Assembly (NCBI GenBank): GCA_023457935.1
Contig: JAEXBA010000035.1
Location: forward strand, 1-41,710
Length of the DNA: 41,710 nt
Source of the DNA: Bacteroidota bacterium
GTDB taxonomy: Bacteria; Bacteroidota; Bacteroidia; Flavobacteriales; Weeksellaceae
Reading direction: 5' to 3'
Both the position numbers and the translations under genes were made by a program. Below, in pieces: positions 24,425 through 32,624 of this stretch. A model generated the notes under the pieces. The model had not been told where the DNA came from, made no database searches, and worked only from the letters and a program-made list of their open reading frames with translations. Within the stretch, counting starts at the first letter, position 1; each line of letters opens with the position of its first letter.

Positions 24425-24928
24425 TTATGGATTCTCGGACAAAGCTTTCTGTATTTTGCCCATTCGGTCCATACAGTCCTCAAAATCCCTTTTGGCGTTG
24501 CTTTCGTTGGATGAGAGATTCAGCAGGAGTGCTTTCTGGTTCATCATCGCATTCATGTCGTCCAGCAGCATGGAGTAGTGTTTAAAAGACGACGAACTGT
24601 CTTCACCAATAACCGCCCGGCATTCCTTTATGCTTTCCAGAAGCCGGTCCTGCAGGGCTCCGCTGTTTGCAATGTTGTCGGTGCCGATTGCTTCCATATT
24701 ATACTGTATCTCGGTGAGTTTTTCGGAAAGTACTTTGTTTCTTTCGATAATGCTTCTGTAGTCATCCATTTCCTTCACGATGTTTTCGCCCTGTACAGCA
24801 CTGCTCTTAAACAGAAAGAAAAGCGCCAGGAATGTCACCGCCGTGAGCCCGATAAAGCTCAGTATAAAATTGCGTATTCCTCTGCTTACGTCTTTCTGGT
24901 TGAGTTTCTTCTGTCCTGTTTTTTTCAT
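24425..24928 (-). CDS. tssO: T6SS transmembrane protein TssO
   Basis: 167 residues. A basic cytoplasmic N-terminus (MKKTGQKKLNQKDVSRGIRNF) leads into one transmembrane helix (about 21-40, ILSFIGLTAVTFLALFFLF), then a helical, coiled-coil-prone periplasmic domain (IVKEMDDYRSIIERNKVLSEKLTEIQYNMEAI). TssO is an inner-membrane part of the TssNQOPR complex. It starts 2 nt after the response regulator stop codon, so the two are tightly coupled. Confidence 0.72.
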   Translation of the reverse strand: MKKTGQKKLNQKDVSRGIRNFILSFIGLTAVTFLALFFLFKSSAVQGENIVKEMDDYRSIIERNKVLSEKLTEIQYNMEAIGTDNIANSGALQDRLLESIKECRAVIGEDSSSSFKHYSMLLDDMNAMMNQKALLLNLSSNESNAKRDFEDCMDRMGKIQKALSENP

Positions 24929-24930
24929 CT

Positions 24931-25605
24931 TTAAATACTCGTATTATAGTATCCGTTCTCCACACAAAACCGGATGAGATCCAGTTTGCTTTTCAGGCCA
25001 AGTTTATCTGTAAGCCTGTTGATATAAGTGTCAATAGTCCGTGTGCTTAGATTGATTCTTTCGCCAATTTCCTTATTACTGAATCCTTCGTAGGAAAGTT
25101 TCAGAATCTGAACTTCTGTTACCGACAGCTCTTCCTGACTCTTTTTCTGCCTCTGCAGATAATCCTGAACGGCTAACGACTGCCTGGACCATTCCTGCAA
25201 ATATTCCTGATAACTACCGCTGTTACTGAGTACGCAGTTTTTCAGCACATCTTTTACGATAATGCTGTTTTTCTGACAGTAATAAACGTTTGGAAATCTA
25301 CCCAACAATTCCGCCATATCTGCCTGATAAGTGGCAGAATACGTGATGATTGGAGTTTCGGAGTTGGTTTCGCGGATAAACTTGATGGCTTCAAGACCGC
25401 TGAGAATCGGCATATAAAGATCGATAATGAACACGTCTTCCTGTCTGCGGTACAGACGGGTTACCAGTTCGTTACCGTTGTTGCAGTCATTCACTACCCG
25501 GTAAAACGGATTTTCAAGCAGGGTTTTCAGAAGAAACTGCTTGAAGTAGAAATCGTTGTCTGCGATGGAAAAGCGCACTATGTTAGAACCGCCTGTATTC
25601 ATCAT
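24931..25605 (-). CDS. NarL/LuxR-type response regulator inside the T6SS operon
   Basis: 224 residues. Receiver domain (about 10-125): acidic pair in IADND (D16, D18), phospho-acceptor D62 in FIIDLYMP, Ser90 and Lys112 in the usual switch positions. LuxR-type helix-turn-helix at about 159-222 (LSVTEVQILKLSYEGFSNKEIGERINLSTRTIDTYINRL), the DNA-binding end. All key residues are in place, so it should be phosphorylated and bind DNA. No histidine kinase is in the window. It lies between tssQ and tssO, 2 nt before tssO. A perfect inverted repeat (25614-25630) stands just before its start codon. Tandem ATG codons make either of the first two Met the start. Confidence 0.9.
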   Translation of the reverse strand: MMNTGGSNIVRFSIADNDFYFKQFLLKTLLENPFYRVVNDCNNGNELVTRLYRRQEDVFIIDLYMPILSGLEAIKFIRETNSETPIITYSATYQADMAELLGRFPNVYYCQKNSIIVKDVLKNCVLSNSGSYQEYLQEWSRQSLAVQDYLQRQKKSQEELSVTEVQILKLSYEGFSNKEIGERINLSTRTIDTYINRLTDKLGLKSKLDLIRFCVENGYYNTSI

Positions 25606-25613
25606 TGCCTGCT

Positions 25614-25630
25614 CATTAGTGTAACTAATG
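25614..25630. promoter_or_regulatory. inverted repeat before the response regulator, candidate operator
   Basis: CATTAGT-GTA-ACTAATG, perfect 7-bp arms with a 3-nt spacer, 8 nt before the response regulator ATG. The size suits a dimeric LuxR-type site, which would allow self-regulation. It could equally fold as a hairpin in the mRNA that hides the start codon. Confidence 0.45.
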
Positions 25631-25699
25631 CCGTTGTTTAAATTTTTTTTCGTCTGCAGCAGTACACCTAAATGTGCGGCTACAAGGTTTTCATTGGTT

Positions 25700-26158
25700 T
25701 TACTGTCGTTCTGTTCCGGAAGTGGGTGCGTTTGGAATCAGCTGATATCTGATTTTGTTCTGGGCTGCAAGTATTTTGTAGGCCCGCACTTTTTCCAGGT
25801 ACAGATAAACTGAATCTGAATGATCAGGAATTTCCCGCGTTGAAAGAAACATCAGCGGTATAGTGATGATACTGTCGTTATTGGCCCGAACTTCACCATC
25901 TTCAAGAAGATAGATAAATACCGGTGCAGAAACACTGTCCGCACTTTTTTCCAGCAGTTTGATCTGATTGGAAACAATCAGCGCAGCGCTGCGCTGAAGT
26001 GCTTCCTGATGAGGTATTTTTCTGGTTAACGTATCGTGCCGGTCTGCAAAAAGATCGTTGGTATAAACGTCCGGTCTTTCATATTTTTTTTTGCAGGAAA
26101 ACAACAGCAATGTTATAAAAAACAACAGTAGAGTGAATTTTTGCATTTTCATCACCAT
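25700..26158 (-). CDS. tssQ: T6SS-associated lipoprotein TssQ
   Basis: 152 residues (about 148 from an internal ATG). Lipoprotein signal with lipobox LLFSC, mature end KKKYERPDVYTNDLFADRHDTLTRK. The rest is a small soluble domain (EALQRSAALIVSNQIKLLEKS, APVFIYLLEDGEVRANND). Size, lipid anchor and place upstream of tssO-tssP-tssR fit TssQ, the lipoprotein of the Bacteroidota T6SS membrane complex. A 94-nt gap, longer than others in the operon, follows before the response regulator. Confidence 0.72.
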   Translation of the reverse strand: MVMKMQKFTLLLFFITLLLFSCKKKYERPDVYTNDLFADRHDTLTRKIPHQEALQRSAALIVSNQIKLLEKSADSVSAPVFIYLLEDGEVRANNDSIITIPLMFLSTREIPDHSDSVYLYLEKVRAYKILAAQNKIRYQLIPNAPTSGTERQ

Positions 26159-26207
26159 ATTCTTGTTCGGAAAGTTCCTGATTAAGAATCAGTTGCGTTT
26201 CAATTTT

Positions 26208-27566
26208 TTATTCCTGCTGGTATTCTGCTTCCCATTCGTTACCGTCATCACCTTTGTGCCCGTCAAGTTTAATTACAAAGCTCTTCGTAGGGAAATACGG
26301 TGTAAGTCTGATATCCAGCCAAACGCGGTCTTTATTCACTTTATCCTGTTCAAAACGTACAATTTTGAATTTTTCAATCAGTTTGTCCGGACCTTTGATG
26401 TTATCAAGGAATTTAACAATCTGCTTTCTTAGGTCGTCTTCATTTCTTGGATTCCAGTTTTCAAAAGCTCTGCGGTTAAGAAAATCAAGAAGAACCTTTG
26501 TTACATAATCGAATACCCTTACAACCGAATACGTCTGCAGCCCGATATTGTCGCCCGTAAACAGTGTTTTGGCTGAGAAAGCCATGATTTTTCCGTATTC
26601 GTTCACCATTGGAACCAGACCCATTTTTTCAAGCTGTGAAATCTCACTTTTCTTAAGGTCGAATTTTACGGCATCCACTTCATTGATATTTCCGTGTTTT
26701 TTACCGGCTGCAACCTGAGACATCAGTGTCTTATGAATTTTTCCGGCTAGGGAAGTGGAAGGCGGAATATCAACGTTTTCCTCTTCGCCTACTTCTTCTG
26801 CACGGCCTCTCCCTACAAGCCAGTTACAGGTCATGATGACATTACTTCTGTGCAGTTCGCCGCCCGTAAGATTAGCAGAATGGAAAAGATCTACAACATC
26901 ATCCGGTTTGTCAAGGTTGGCAAAATCCGTCACCATCATTACCTTGTTTTCATTACAGATCTTCGCCCATTTTTCCACTACTTTATTGGAACCCAGATAA
27001 CCCGGAATTGCAAGGATAGAGTAGTTGTCTCTAAGGTCAAGACGGTCGTAATTCTGTTTGAATTCTGCGGCAATCGCATCAATGAACAATGGATTGTCCA
27101 GATCTGCCATCTGCTCAAGAGTTCCGTTTACAATGCTTACATTGTCAACTTTGTCGAGTTCCGTATTCTTATAGAACTGAGCAACGGTTCTGTATGAAGT
27201 TTCCAGTTCCCTGATGGAATCAAGAGAATTTTTAAGATTTTTCTTCAGGTTTTCTTCGGCGCTGCCCGCTTTTACTTTGCAGGTTTCGGCCATTTGGTCG
27301 GCGCTTTCGTTTCCTTCCAGCAGTTTTACCCAAAGGTCTATCTTTTTAAGAAGGTCTTTGCGTTCGTCGGCTTTTTCGGTATCGTTAAGGAAGATTTCCT
27401 TTCTTGCTTTACGCGTAGGGTTCATGTTCGCAATGCCGTCCACAACAGTTTCAATAAAACTGAAGCCACCTACTTTATTCAGTGCGTCTAACGGTTTTTT
27501 CTGCGGTTCCTTATGCTGTTGCTGGCCTTGCTGTTGAGCTTGCGCAGCCTGTGGTTTACTGTCCAT
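26208..27566 (-). CDS. tssC: T6SS contractile sheath large subunit TssC
   Basis: 452 residues. A Gln-rich N-terminal arm (QPAAQAQQQGQQQH-like, residues 5-25) is followed by the sheath domain. Segments I associate with the Bacteroidota TssC (DUF5458) family are NKVGGFSFIETVVDGIANMNPTRKARKEIFL, NDTEKADERKDLLKKIDLWVKLLEG and IAAEFKQNYDRLDLRDNYSILAIPGYLGSNKVVEKWA. With TssB it builds the contractile sheath around the Hcp tube. It starts 25 nt downstream of tssB. Confidence 0.9.
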   Translation of the reverse strand: MDSKPQAAQAQQQGQQQHKEPQKKPLDALNKVGGFSFIETVVDGIANMNPTRKARKEIFLNDTEKADERKDLLKKIDLWVKLLEGNESADQMAETCKVKAGSAEENLKKNLKNSLDSIRELETSYRTVAQFYKNTELDKVDNVSIVNGTLEQMADLDNPLFIDAIAAEFKQNYDRLDLRDNYSILAIPGYLGSNKVVEKWAKICNENKVMMVTDFANLDKPDDVVDLFHSANLTGGELHRSNVIMTCNWLVGRGRAEEVGEEENVDIPPSTSLAGKIHKTLMSQVAAGKKHGNINEVDAVKFDLKKSEISQLEKMGLVPMVNEYGKIMAFSAKTLFTGDNIGLQTYSVVRVFDYVTKVLLDFLNRRAFENWNPRNEDDLRKQIVKFLDNIKGPDKLIEKFKIVRFEQDKVNKDRVWLDIRLTPYFPTKSFVIKLDGHKGDDGNEWEAEYQQE

Positions 27567-27591
27567 GGTAGTTTAATTTGTAGAGGTAAGA

Positions 27592-28038
27592 TTATTTATC
27601 AAGTTCAGATGCCACTTCTCTCAGTGCGTTAATGAAGGCTTCTTTGCTTTCTTCATTCTGCAGCATTGTTCTCAAAATTTTGTTGTTTTTCAGTTGGCGC
27701 AGGATTTTGTTGTACTGTTCCTGTTCCACGCTCAGATTTTTAAGATACGCTGAATTCTCTGTGATATTTTTCGGTGTGAAATCTGCAAGCGTTTTAAATC
27801 TGAATTCTTCGTCTACAAAATTTCCGTCTTCTGTTTCATGCTGAACAGAGACTGTAGGTTCAAAATGTCTGAAGACATCATCAATGGTTTTCAGACCTTT
27901 TACAATCTCCGGAATCATTGGCTCCTCATCTGTAAGCTTGCTTACGATAAGTGCTTTGTTTTCCTGGATCTCCTGGATAGCTTCATTGGCATCAACTTTA
28001 ACTTCGTTTCCGCCAACGCCATAATTGTACATTGCCAT
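27592..28038 (-). CDS. tssB: T6SS contractile sheath small subunit TssB
   Basis: 148 residues with no signal peptide. The C-terminal half is helical with a coiled-coil-like stretch (NSAYLKNLSVEQEQYNKILRQLKNNKILRTMLQNEESKEAFINAL), and the middle contains FEPTVSVQ and FRFKTLADFTPKNI, the pattern of sheath small subunits. It pairs with TssC. First gene of the leftward T6SS operon, opposite the lytic transglycosylase across a 314-bp intergenic region. Confidence 0.88.
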   Translation of the reverse strand: MAMYNYGVGGNEVKVDANEAIQEIQENKALIVSKLTDEEPMIPEIVKGLKTIDDVFRHFEPTVSVQHETEDGNFVDEEFRFKTLADFTPKNITENSAYLKNLSVEQEQYNKILRQLKNNKILRTMLQNEESKEAFINALREVASELDK

Positions 28039-28204
28039 ATCATTTCTGTTTTTAGGATTTTCAATTTTTTTTTTCGGGAATAATCCTTCACTTACCTGAA
28101 GTGTTTTTGAATTATTCAGAGCATAAAAGTAGAAAAAAATATTTTGGAAAAAAATGTTTTTAAACTGTTATTTTATTTTTCTGTATTTTTTATATATGGT
28201 TTAC

Positions 28205-28218
28205 GCTGTTTAAACAGC
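28205..28218. promoter_or_regulatory. perfect palindrome, candidate regulator site
   Basis: GCTGTTTAAACAGC, fully self-complementary, about 80-100 bp from both -7 elements. A looser relative (TGTTTTTAAACTG) lies at about 28155-28167. Confidence 0.4.
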
Positions 28219-28315
28219 CTATTAATGTAAAATTAAAACAAAAACCTTTAACATATATTAAGATTATATAAAAATATTTTTAATATGTGAATGCTTTTAA
28301 ATGATTTGAATTTAT

Positions 28316-28323
28316 TAATTTTG
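28316..28323 (+). promoter_or_regulatory. -7 promoter element of the rightward T6SS operon
   Basis: TAATTTTG matches TAnnTTTG, 30 nt before the transglycosylase ATG. The -33 region holds TTTT, a 3 of 4 match. Confidence 0.5.
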
Positions 28324-28352
28324 TAGAAAACAGACACAAAAATTTTGAGAAG

Positions 28353-29333
28353 ATGATGAGAAAATTATGTTTCATGCTGGTCATGCTTTTCGGTCTTAGC
28401 GATGCGCAGGTCCGGGATTTTCTGGATGCTTCAGACAAGTCTGACCGCAGCGTACAGAAACATCATGGCCTAATCTCCAGAAATCAGGAAATCGTTAACT
28501 ATATAGAGTATACTTTTGATCAGAACGGCGTTCCGCGTCACTTGCGGAATCTTGCACTGATTGAGTCTCATTTTAACAACGGTGCACAGTCCTGGGTTGG
28601 CGCGTTGGGTATTTGGCAGTTTATGACCGGCCATGCTTCCGATTACGGTCTTTCAAGCGAGGACCGTCAGGATATCTACAAAAGCACAAAAATCGCTGCG
28701 AGATCACTTCGTAACCTTTACAGAAGGTACGGCAACTGGATTACCGTAATTGCGGCCTACAACTGTGGTGAAGGTAATGTCAACAAGGCAATGAGAAGAG
28801 CCGGTTCCAAAGATTATGGCCGTTTCTATCAGTTTCTGCCCAATGAATCCATCAATCACGTTAAAAAATACCTGAATGCTTGTTATGCAACGGGTGAATT
28901 GGCTGAAGTACAGGCAGATTATGCAAGATTTGCGGGATATCCTTTGAAATCGGAACCGAAGCCTGAACTGAAAACGGCTGATCCAAGACCTGAAGAAACT
29001 ATTGTGAAAGCAGAAGTGAAACCAGCTGAAAAACAGACACTGGCGCAGGCACTTTCAAAACAGAAGCCGGCAAAATCTTCTAACGGTAAACTCACGGAAA
29101 CGGATATTAACGGCGGTTATGATCTTGCTATCATTGCAGAATATCTCAAAATAGATGTGAAGAAGCTCCTCTCATGGAATCCTGGAATCAAGAGAAAACT
29201 GGATACAAAAGGAGAGGCGCAACTCTTTCTTCCTTATGATCTGATGGTGGTTTTTAATATTAACAAGAACGCCATTCTTAATGAATCTTTAAAAGTCATC
29301 CGCGACAAAGACAAAGTTCAGGCCCTAAATTAG
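28353..29333 (+). CDS. lytic transglycosylase with LysM domain, first gene of the T6SS baseplate operon
   Basis: 326 residues. Signal peptide of about 18 residues, then an SLT domain (about 50-170) with catalytic Glu71 in LALIESHFNN, GIWQFM (86-91) and AYNCGEGNV (135-143): the MltD/Slt pattern. A Pro/Lys/Glu-rich linker (about 195-250) leads to a LysM-type peptidoglycan-binding domain (YDLAIIAEYLKIDVKKLLSWNPGI...). It should cut glycan strands in the periplasm. It lies 4 nt upstream of tssE and shares its promoter, so it probably clears the wall for assembly of the secretion apparatus. Confidence 0.88.
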   Translation: MMRKLCFMLVMLFGLSDAQVRDFLDASDKSDRSVQKHHGLISRNQEIVNYIEYTFDQNGVPRHLRNLALIESHFNNGAQSWVGALGIWQFMTGHASDYGLSSEDRQDIYKSTKIAARSLRNLYRRYGNWITVIAAYNCGEGNVNKAMRRAGSKDYGRFYQFLPNESINHVKKYLNACYATGELAEVQADYARFAGYPLKSEPKPELKTADPRPEETIVKAEVKPAEKQTLAQALSKQKPAKSSNGKLTETDINGGYDLAIIAEYLKIDVKKLLSWNPGIKRKLDTKGEAQLFLPYDLMVVFNINKNAILNESLKVIRDKDKVQALN

Positions 29334-29337
29334 CAAA

Positions 29338-29778
29338 ATGGATAATGTAAACTACAGGTTTCCCTTCAATCCGGCTGCTGTTATGAAGGACAACAGCTCT
29401 ATGGAAACTTGTGACATGGCCGAGAGTATTGCGCAGAACATCATGCTCCTGATCATTACCAAAAAAGGGGAAAACCGCTACGACGAAGACTACGGAAATG
29501 AAGTCTGGAATGTAGAGTTCGATAACGGAATCAGCGCTGTGCGTTGGGAAGAACTGTTTGTAAGAAGTCTGAAAAAACAGATTCTGAAATATGAAACGAG
29601 AATTGTAGAGCCGGAAATTTCGGCTCATATCAGTATTGTAGAACACAATTATGAAACAAAAGGATTTACCGAGGTTAAGAAAAAAGTGAAAGTGGCAATC
29701 AACGCCAGAATTGAAGCATCTGATGAACGATTCAGTTTTGCGACAGAACTTTTCCTGAGCCCGATGTCCATCGACTGA
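29338..29778 (+). CDS. tssE: T6SS baseplate protein TssE (gp25-like)
   Basis: 146 residues, cytoplasmic. It contains MAESIAQNIMLLIITKKGENRYDEDYGNEVWNVEFDNG, the gp25 pattern (a helix, then a loop ending in a Gly-containing DYGN segment), and ends with a beta-rich part (KKKVKVAINARIEASDERFSF). It is the baseplate wedge protein from which sheath polymerisation starts. It follows the transglycosylase by 4 nt and is itself 4 nt from tssF. Confidence 0.86.
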   Translation: MDNVNYRFPFNPAAVMKDNSSMETCDMAESIAQNIMLLIITKKGENRYDEDYGNEVWNVEFDNGISAVRWEELFVRSLKKQILKYETRIVEPEISAHISIVEHNYETKGFTEVKKKVKVAINARIEASDERFSFATELFLSPMSID

Positions 29779-29782
29779 TACC

Positions 29783-31642
29783 ATGAATATAGATCAGAAT
29801 ATTTATTCCAAGGAATCCATAAAAGCCAGAATGATGCAGAACGCATCCGAGCTTTGGGGCGTGAAGAATCCGCAGTCTCTTGATCCTTTTGTGAAACTGC
29901 TGATGGACGCCTTCAGTACGGAAATTTTTAAGGTGAACAATGAAGTTCAGAACGTGAATTCGAGAATACTCGAGAAAATGGCGCGTCTTCTTACACCTAC
30001 GAAATATACGCATCCTGCGCCTGCTTCAGCGGTAGCAGTAGGTTCCACAAGACTTGATTTCGAAATTCTGCCCGAACATGCCGAGTTTTATTTCAAAAAA
30101 CAGGTGAATTCACTCAGGAAAAATCAGGCAGACCGCCAGATCGACATTCCTTTTACACCGGCAGATCACGTAAAACTGATCAATGTACAGTCTGCTTTCA
30201 TAATAACGGGAAACACCGTTTATACGGTTGATGAAAGACTGAACAAAATTCCGGTCAGCAGAATTTCAGGAAGAACAGAAGATTACAGAAAAATTTTTCT
30301 GGGCATCGATTTTACGAATCTGAAAACCGATTTTTTTCCTGAGAAACTTACAGTATACTGTTCCAATCCCACTTACGGAAATCTTGATTTCGTATACGAA
30401 CTTCTGCCTCACGTAAAAGTAAAATCCGGCAGCCAGACACTGCAGATTACTGAAGGTATTGAGTACGAAAAAATCGAAAATGTTTCCGGAATACAGGAAA
30501 TATTCGAAGAACAGTCTCTGAAAAACAAGATTTCGGAAGAAGTTAAAAATATTTACAGACATAATTTCGCCCAGATTTCGGGATTCAGGGAGGACATGGT
30601 TTCCGATGTAAATTCACTGCCTGCCGAGATTTCCGCTCTTGACAGTCCTCAGCTCGAAAAACTGGTGGAAAAGAAAAAAATTCTTTGGCTCAGCCTTGAG
30701 TTTCCGCCACAGTTTACACCGGAAATCCTGGATAATTTTAATTTCGTGTTCAATGCTTTTCCTGTTTATAACCGCGGATGGCGAAAAACGGAGTACTCAC
30801 TCGACATCATGGGAAACAACATTCCTCTGGAATGTACCGATACGGAGAGTTTTCTGTATGTAGATGAAGTAGCGGACGGGCACGGAAGAAAATACAAAGA
30901 AATTCCATTTACACCTACAGATGAACTGAGCAAGGGTCTTTACACAGTTAGAAAAGGTGGTATGGAACGCTTCAGCCAGAGAAATGCGACCGATGCAATA
31001 TCGGATCTTCTTGAGCTGATCCGCGATGAAGTGGCAGCTTTTTCGGTTCTGAGCAGAGATAATGTGAAAGATGTTCTCACTGAAATGTCTTCGAAAATGA
31101 AGGGTCTCAGCAAGAAAGTGGAAAATACCAACCGCGAACTCAGCGAGGTTATTAATTATGTAATCCTGGAACCGATTGAACAGAATGAACACACTTTTGC
31201 CTCGTTCTGGATCACCAACGGTTCACTGGCCAACAACATACGTCCCGGAACAGTGCTGAACTCACAGAAAAAATCACAGAACTTAATTTTCCTTACCGAA
31301 ACCAAGGCCGGTGATGAAGAACAGAAAGGGTCCGACAGTATTCAGGCATTCCGTTACGCTCTTACGACAAGAGACAAAATAGTTTCTGTTGAAGATGTCA
31401 AAAATTTCTGCCAGATGCATCTGCGCAGGCAGTTAAAAAATATTACAGTGAAAAGAGGAACCGTTGTAAGCAACAAACCGAAGGAAGGTTTTGTAAGAAC
31501 GGTGAATATCGATATTGTACCGATGGATTTTGAATTTTACGGAAAATCTTACTGGCAGACCTACGCCTCAAAATTACAGGAAGAAATTACCGCAAGAGCT
31601 GTTGACGGAGTGATTTATCAGGTAAATATTCACGAAAACTGA
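29783..31642 (+). CDS. tssF: T6SS baseplate protein TssF
   Basis: 619 residues. It begins MNIDQNIYSKESIKARMMQNASELWGVKNPQSLDPFVKLLMDAFSTEIFKVNNEVQNVNSRILEKMARLLTP, the TssF opening (helix pair ahead of a LARLLxP-like motif). LWLSLEFPPQFTPEILDNFNFVFNAFPVYNRG is also a TssF signature. With TssG it forms the baseplate wedge. Tightly spaced with tssE (4 nt) and tssG (4 nt). Confidence 0.9.
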   Translation: MNIDQNIYSKESIKARMMQNASELWGVKNPQSLDPFVKLLMDAFSTEIFKVNNEVQNVNSRILEKMARLLTPTKYTHPAPASAVAVGSTRLDFEILPEHAEFYFKKQVNSLRKNQADRQIDIPFTPADHVKLINVQSAFIITGNTVYTVDERLNKIPVSRISGRTEDYRKIFLGIDFTNLKTDFFPEKLTVYCSNPTYGNLDFVYELLPHVKVKSGSQTLQITEGIEYEKIENVSGIQEIFEEQSLKNKISEEVKNIYRHNFAQISGFREDMVSDVNSLPAEISALDSPQLEKLVEKKKILWLSLEFPPQFTPEILDNFNFVFNAFPVYNRGWRKTEYSLDIMGNNIPLECTDTESFLYVDEVADGHGRKYKEIPFTPTDELSKGLYTVRKGGMERFSQRNATDAISDLLELIRDEVAAFSVLSRDNVKDVLTEMSSKMKGLSKKVENTNRELSEVINYVILEPIEQNEHTFASFWITNGSLANNIRPGTVLNSQKKSQNLIFLTETKAGDEEQKGSDSIQAFRYALTTRDKIVSVEDVKNFCQMHLRRQLKNITVKRGTVVSNKPKEGFVRTVNIDIVPMDFEFYGKSYWQTYASKLQEEITARAVDGVIYQVNIHEN

Positions 31643-31646
31643 CGGA

Positions 31647-32597
31647 ATGAAAACTAGTACGCCCAATTTTGCAGACATGCAGTACAATAAACTGCAGACC
31701 GATTTCAAGCTGGAAGCGGTGGCAGCAAATATTGTGCGTTATTACGGCGATCAAAGTAAAGTAATGATTCGCCGCGTTGGTATCAACGACAGGGCTTATC
31801 TTAAAGATATCAAGAATATTTCCGTTCAGCTGAATGATCTGGATGACGAAACAGTGGTTTTGGAAACCTACCGCGAAGGTATTTATGACTATCTTCCCGA
31901 AGCCGTTTTTCATCCGCCGTCGTTAGGTTTTAACGGAAGAAATATAGACAGTGTAGTAAAGGAAATCCGGAAGCAGAAAAATGTTGAGCAGTCTGCAAGG
32001 AATTTTTTTCAGCCTTTTGAGCTTGAAATTTTTTACGCCGAAGTAAATTCACTTCTGAAAGAGGCCGAAATTTTCGACAGCAGCGACCATTATGGCGCTT
32101 TACTGGATATTCTTGCGGAACTTTGGCCTATTCTTAAAAAGCTGGATAAAAGCTCAGCGGAAACATTTATTCATATTCTTCCTTTTTTATACAGTGTTAA
32201 AGGTGATAAAAGCTGGATTGAACGTTTTCTGAGTTACTTTCTTGGTACCGATGTGAAGATTGCATTTGTTCCGAATACAGTAGATACAGCCCAGGAAAAC
32301 AGCGGAAGTTTTCAGTTGGGAAGCGGAAGTCTCGGGGTTACTTCCATCCTGAGCGGCGATCATCAGGACGGAAATCTCAACTGGGAAATCTCCATTGGAG
32401 CCATAGATTACGAAGAAATAGAAAAATATGTTGAAGGGCATCCGTTCCGTGTGTTGCTCAAAGAAATTTATGATATATTTATGCCGGTGAATGTAATGGT
32501 GAAAGAAAAGTTTATTGTAGACAATACTGCAGAGGCATTCGTGATCGGTAAAGAAAAAAAGAATACAAATGTGTTGGGATATTCTACTTTCCTGTAG
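31647..32597 (+). CDS. tssG: T6SS baseplate protein TssG
   Basis: 316 residues. Weakly conserved family; assigned from size, position between tssF and tssN, and segments such as LEIFYAEVNSLLKEAEIF, LLDILAELWPILKKLDKSSAETFIHILPFLYSVKGDKSWIERFLSYFLG and LNWEISIGAIDYEEIEKYVEGHPFRVLLKEIYDIFMPVNVMV. Acts with TssF in the wedge complex. Confidence 0.82.
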   Translation: MKTSTPNFADMQYNKLQTDFKLEAVAANIVRYYGDQSKVMIRRVGINDRAYLKDIKNISVQLNDLDDETVVLETYREGIYDYLPEAVFHPPSLGFNGRNIDSVVKEIRKQKNVEQSARNFFQPFELEIFYAEVNSLLKEAEIFDSSDHYGALLDILAELWPILKKLDKSSAETFIHILPFLYSVKGDKSWIERFLSYFLGTDVKIAFVPNTVDTAQENSGSFQLGSGSLGVTSILSGDHQDGNLNWEISIGAIDYEEIEKYVEGHPFRVLLKEIYDIFMPVNVMVKEKFIVDNTAEAFVIGKEKKNTNVLGYSTFL

Positions 32598-32624
32598 GAT
32601 TCGCAAAAAAAATTGAAATAAAAT

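Larger units (their letters stand above)
28039..28352. other. divergent T6SS promoter region
   Basis: 314 bp between tssB and the transglycosylase, strongly AT-rich, with no supported ORF. It holds a palindrome (28205-28218), a -7 element for the rightward operon (28316-28323) and a near-match for tssB (minus strand TACTTTTA, 28124-28131). Confidence 0.6.
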
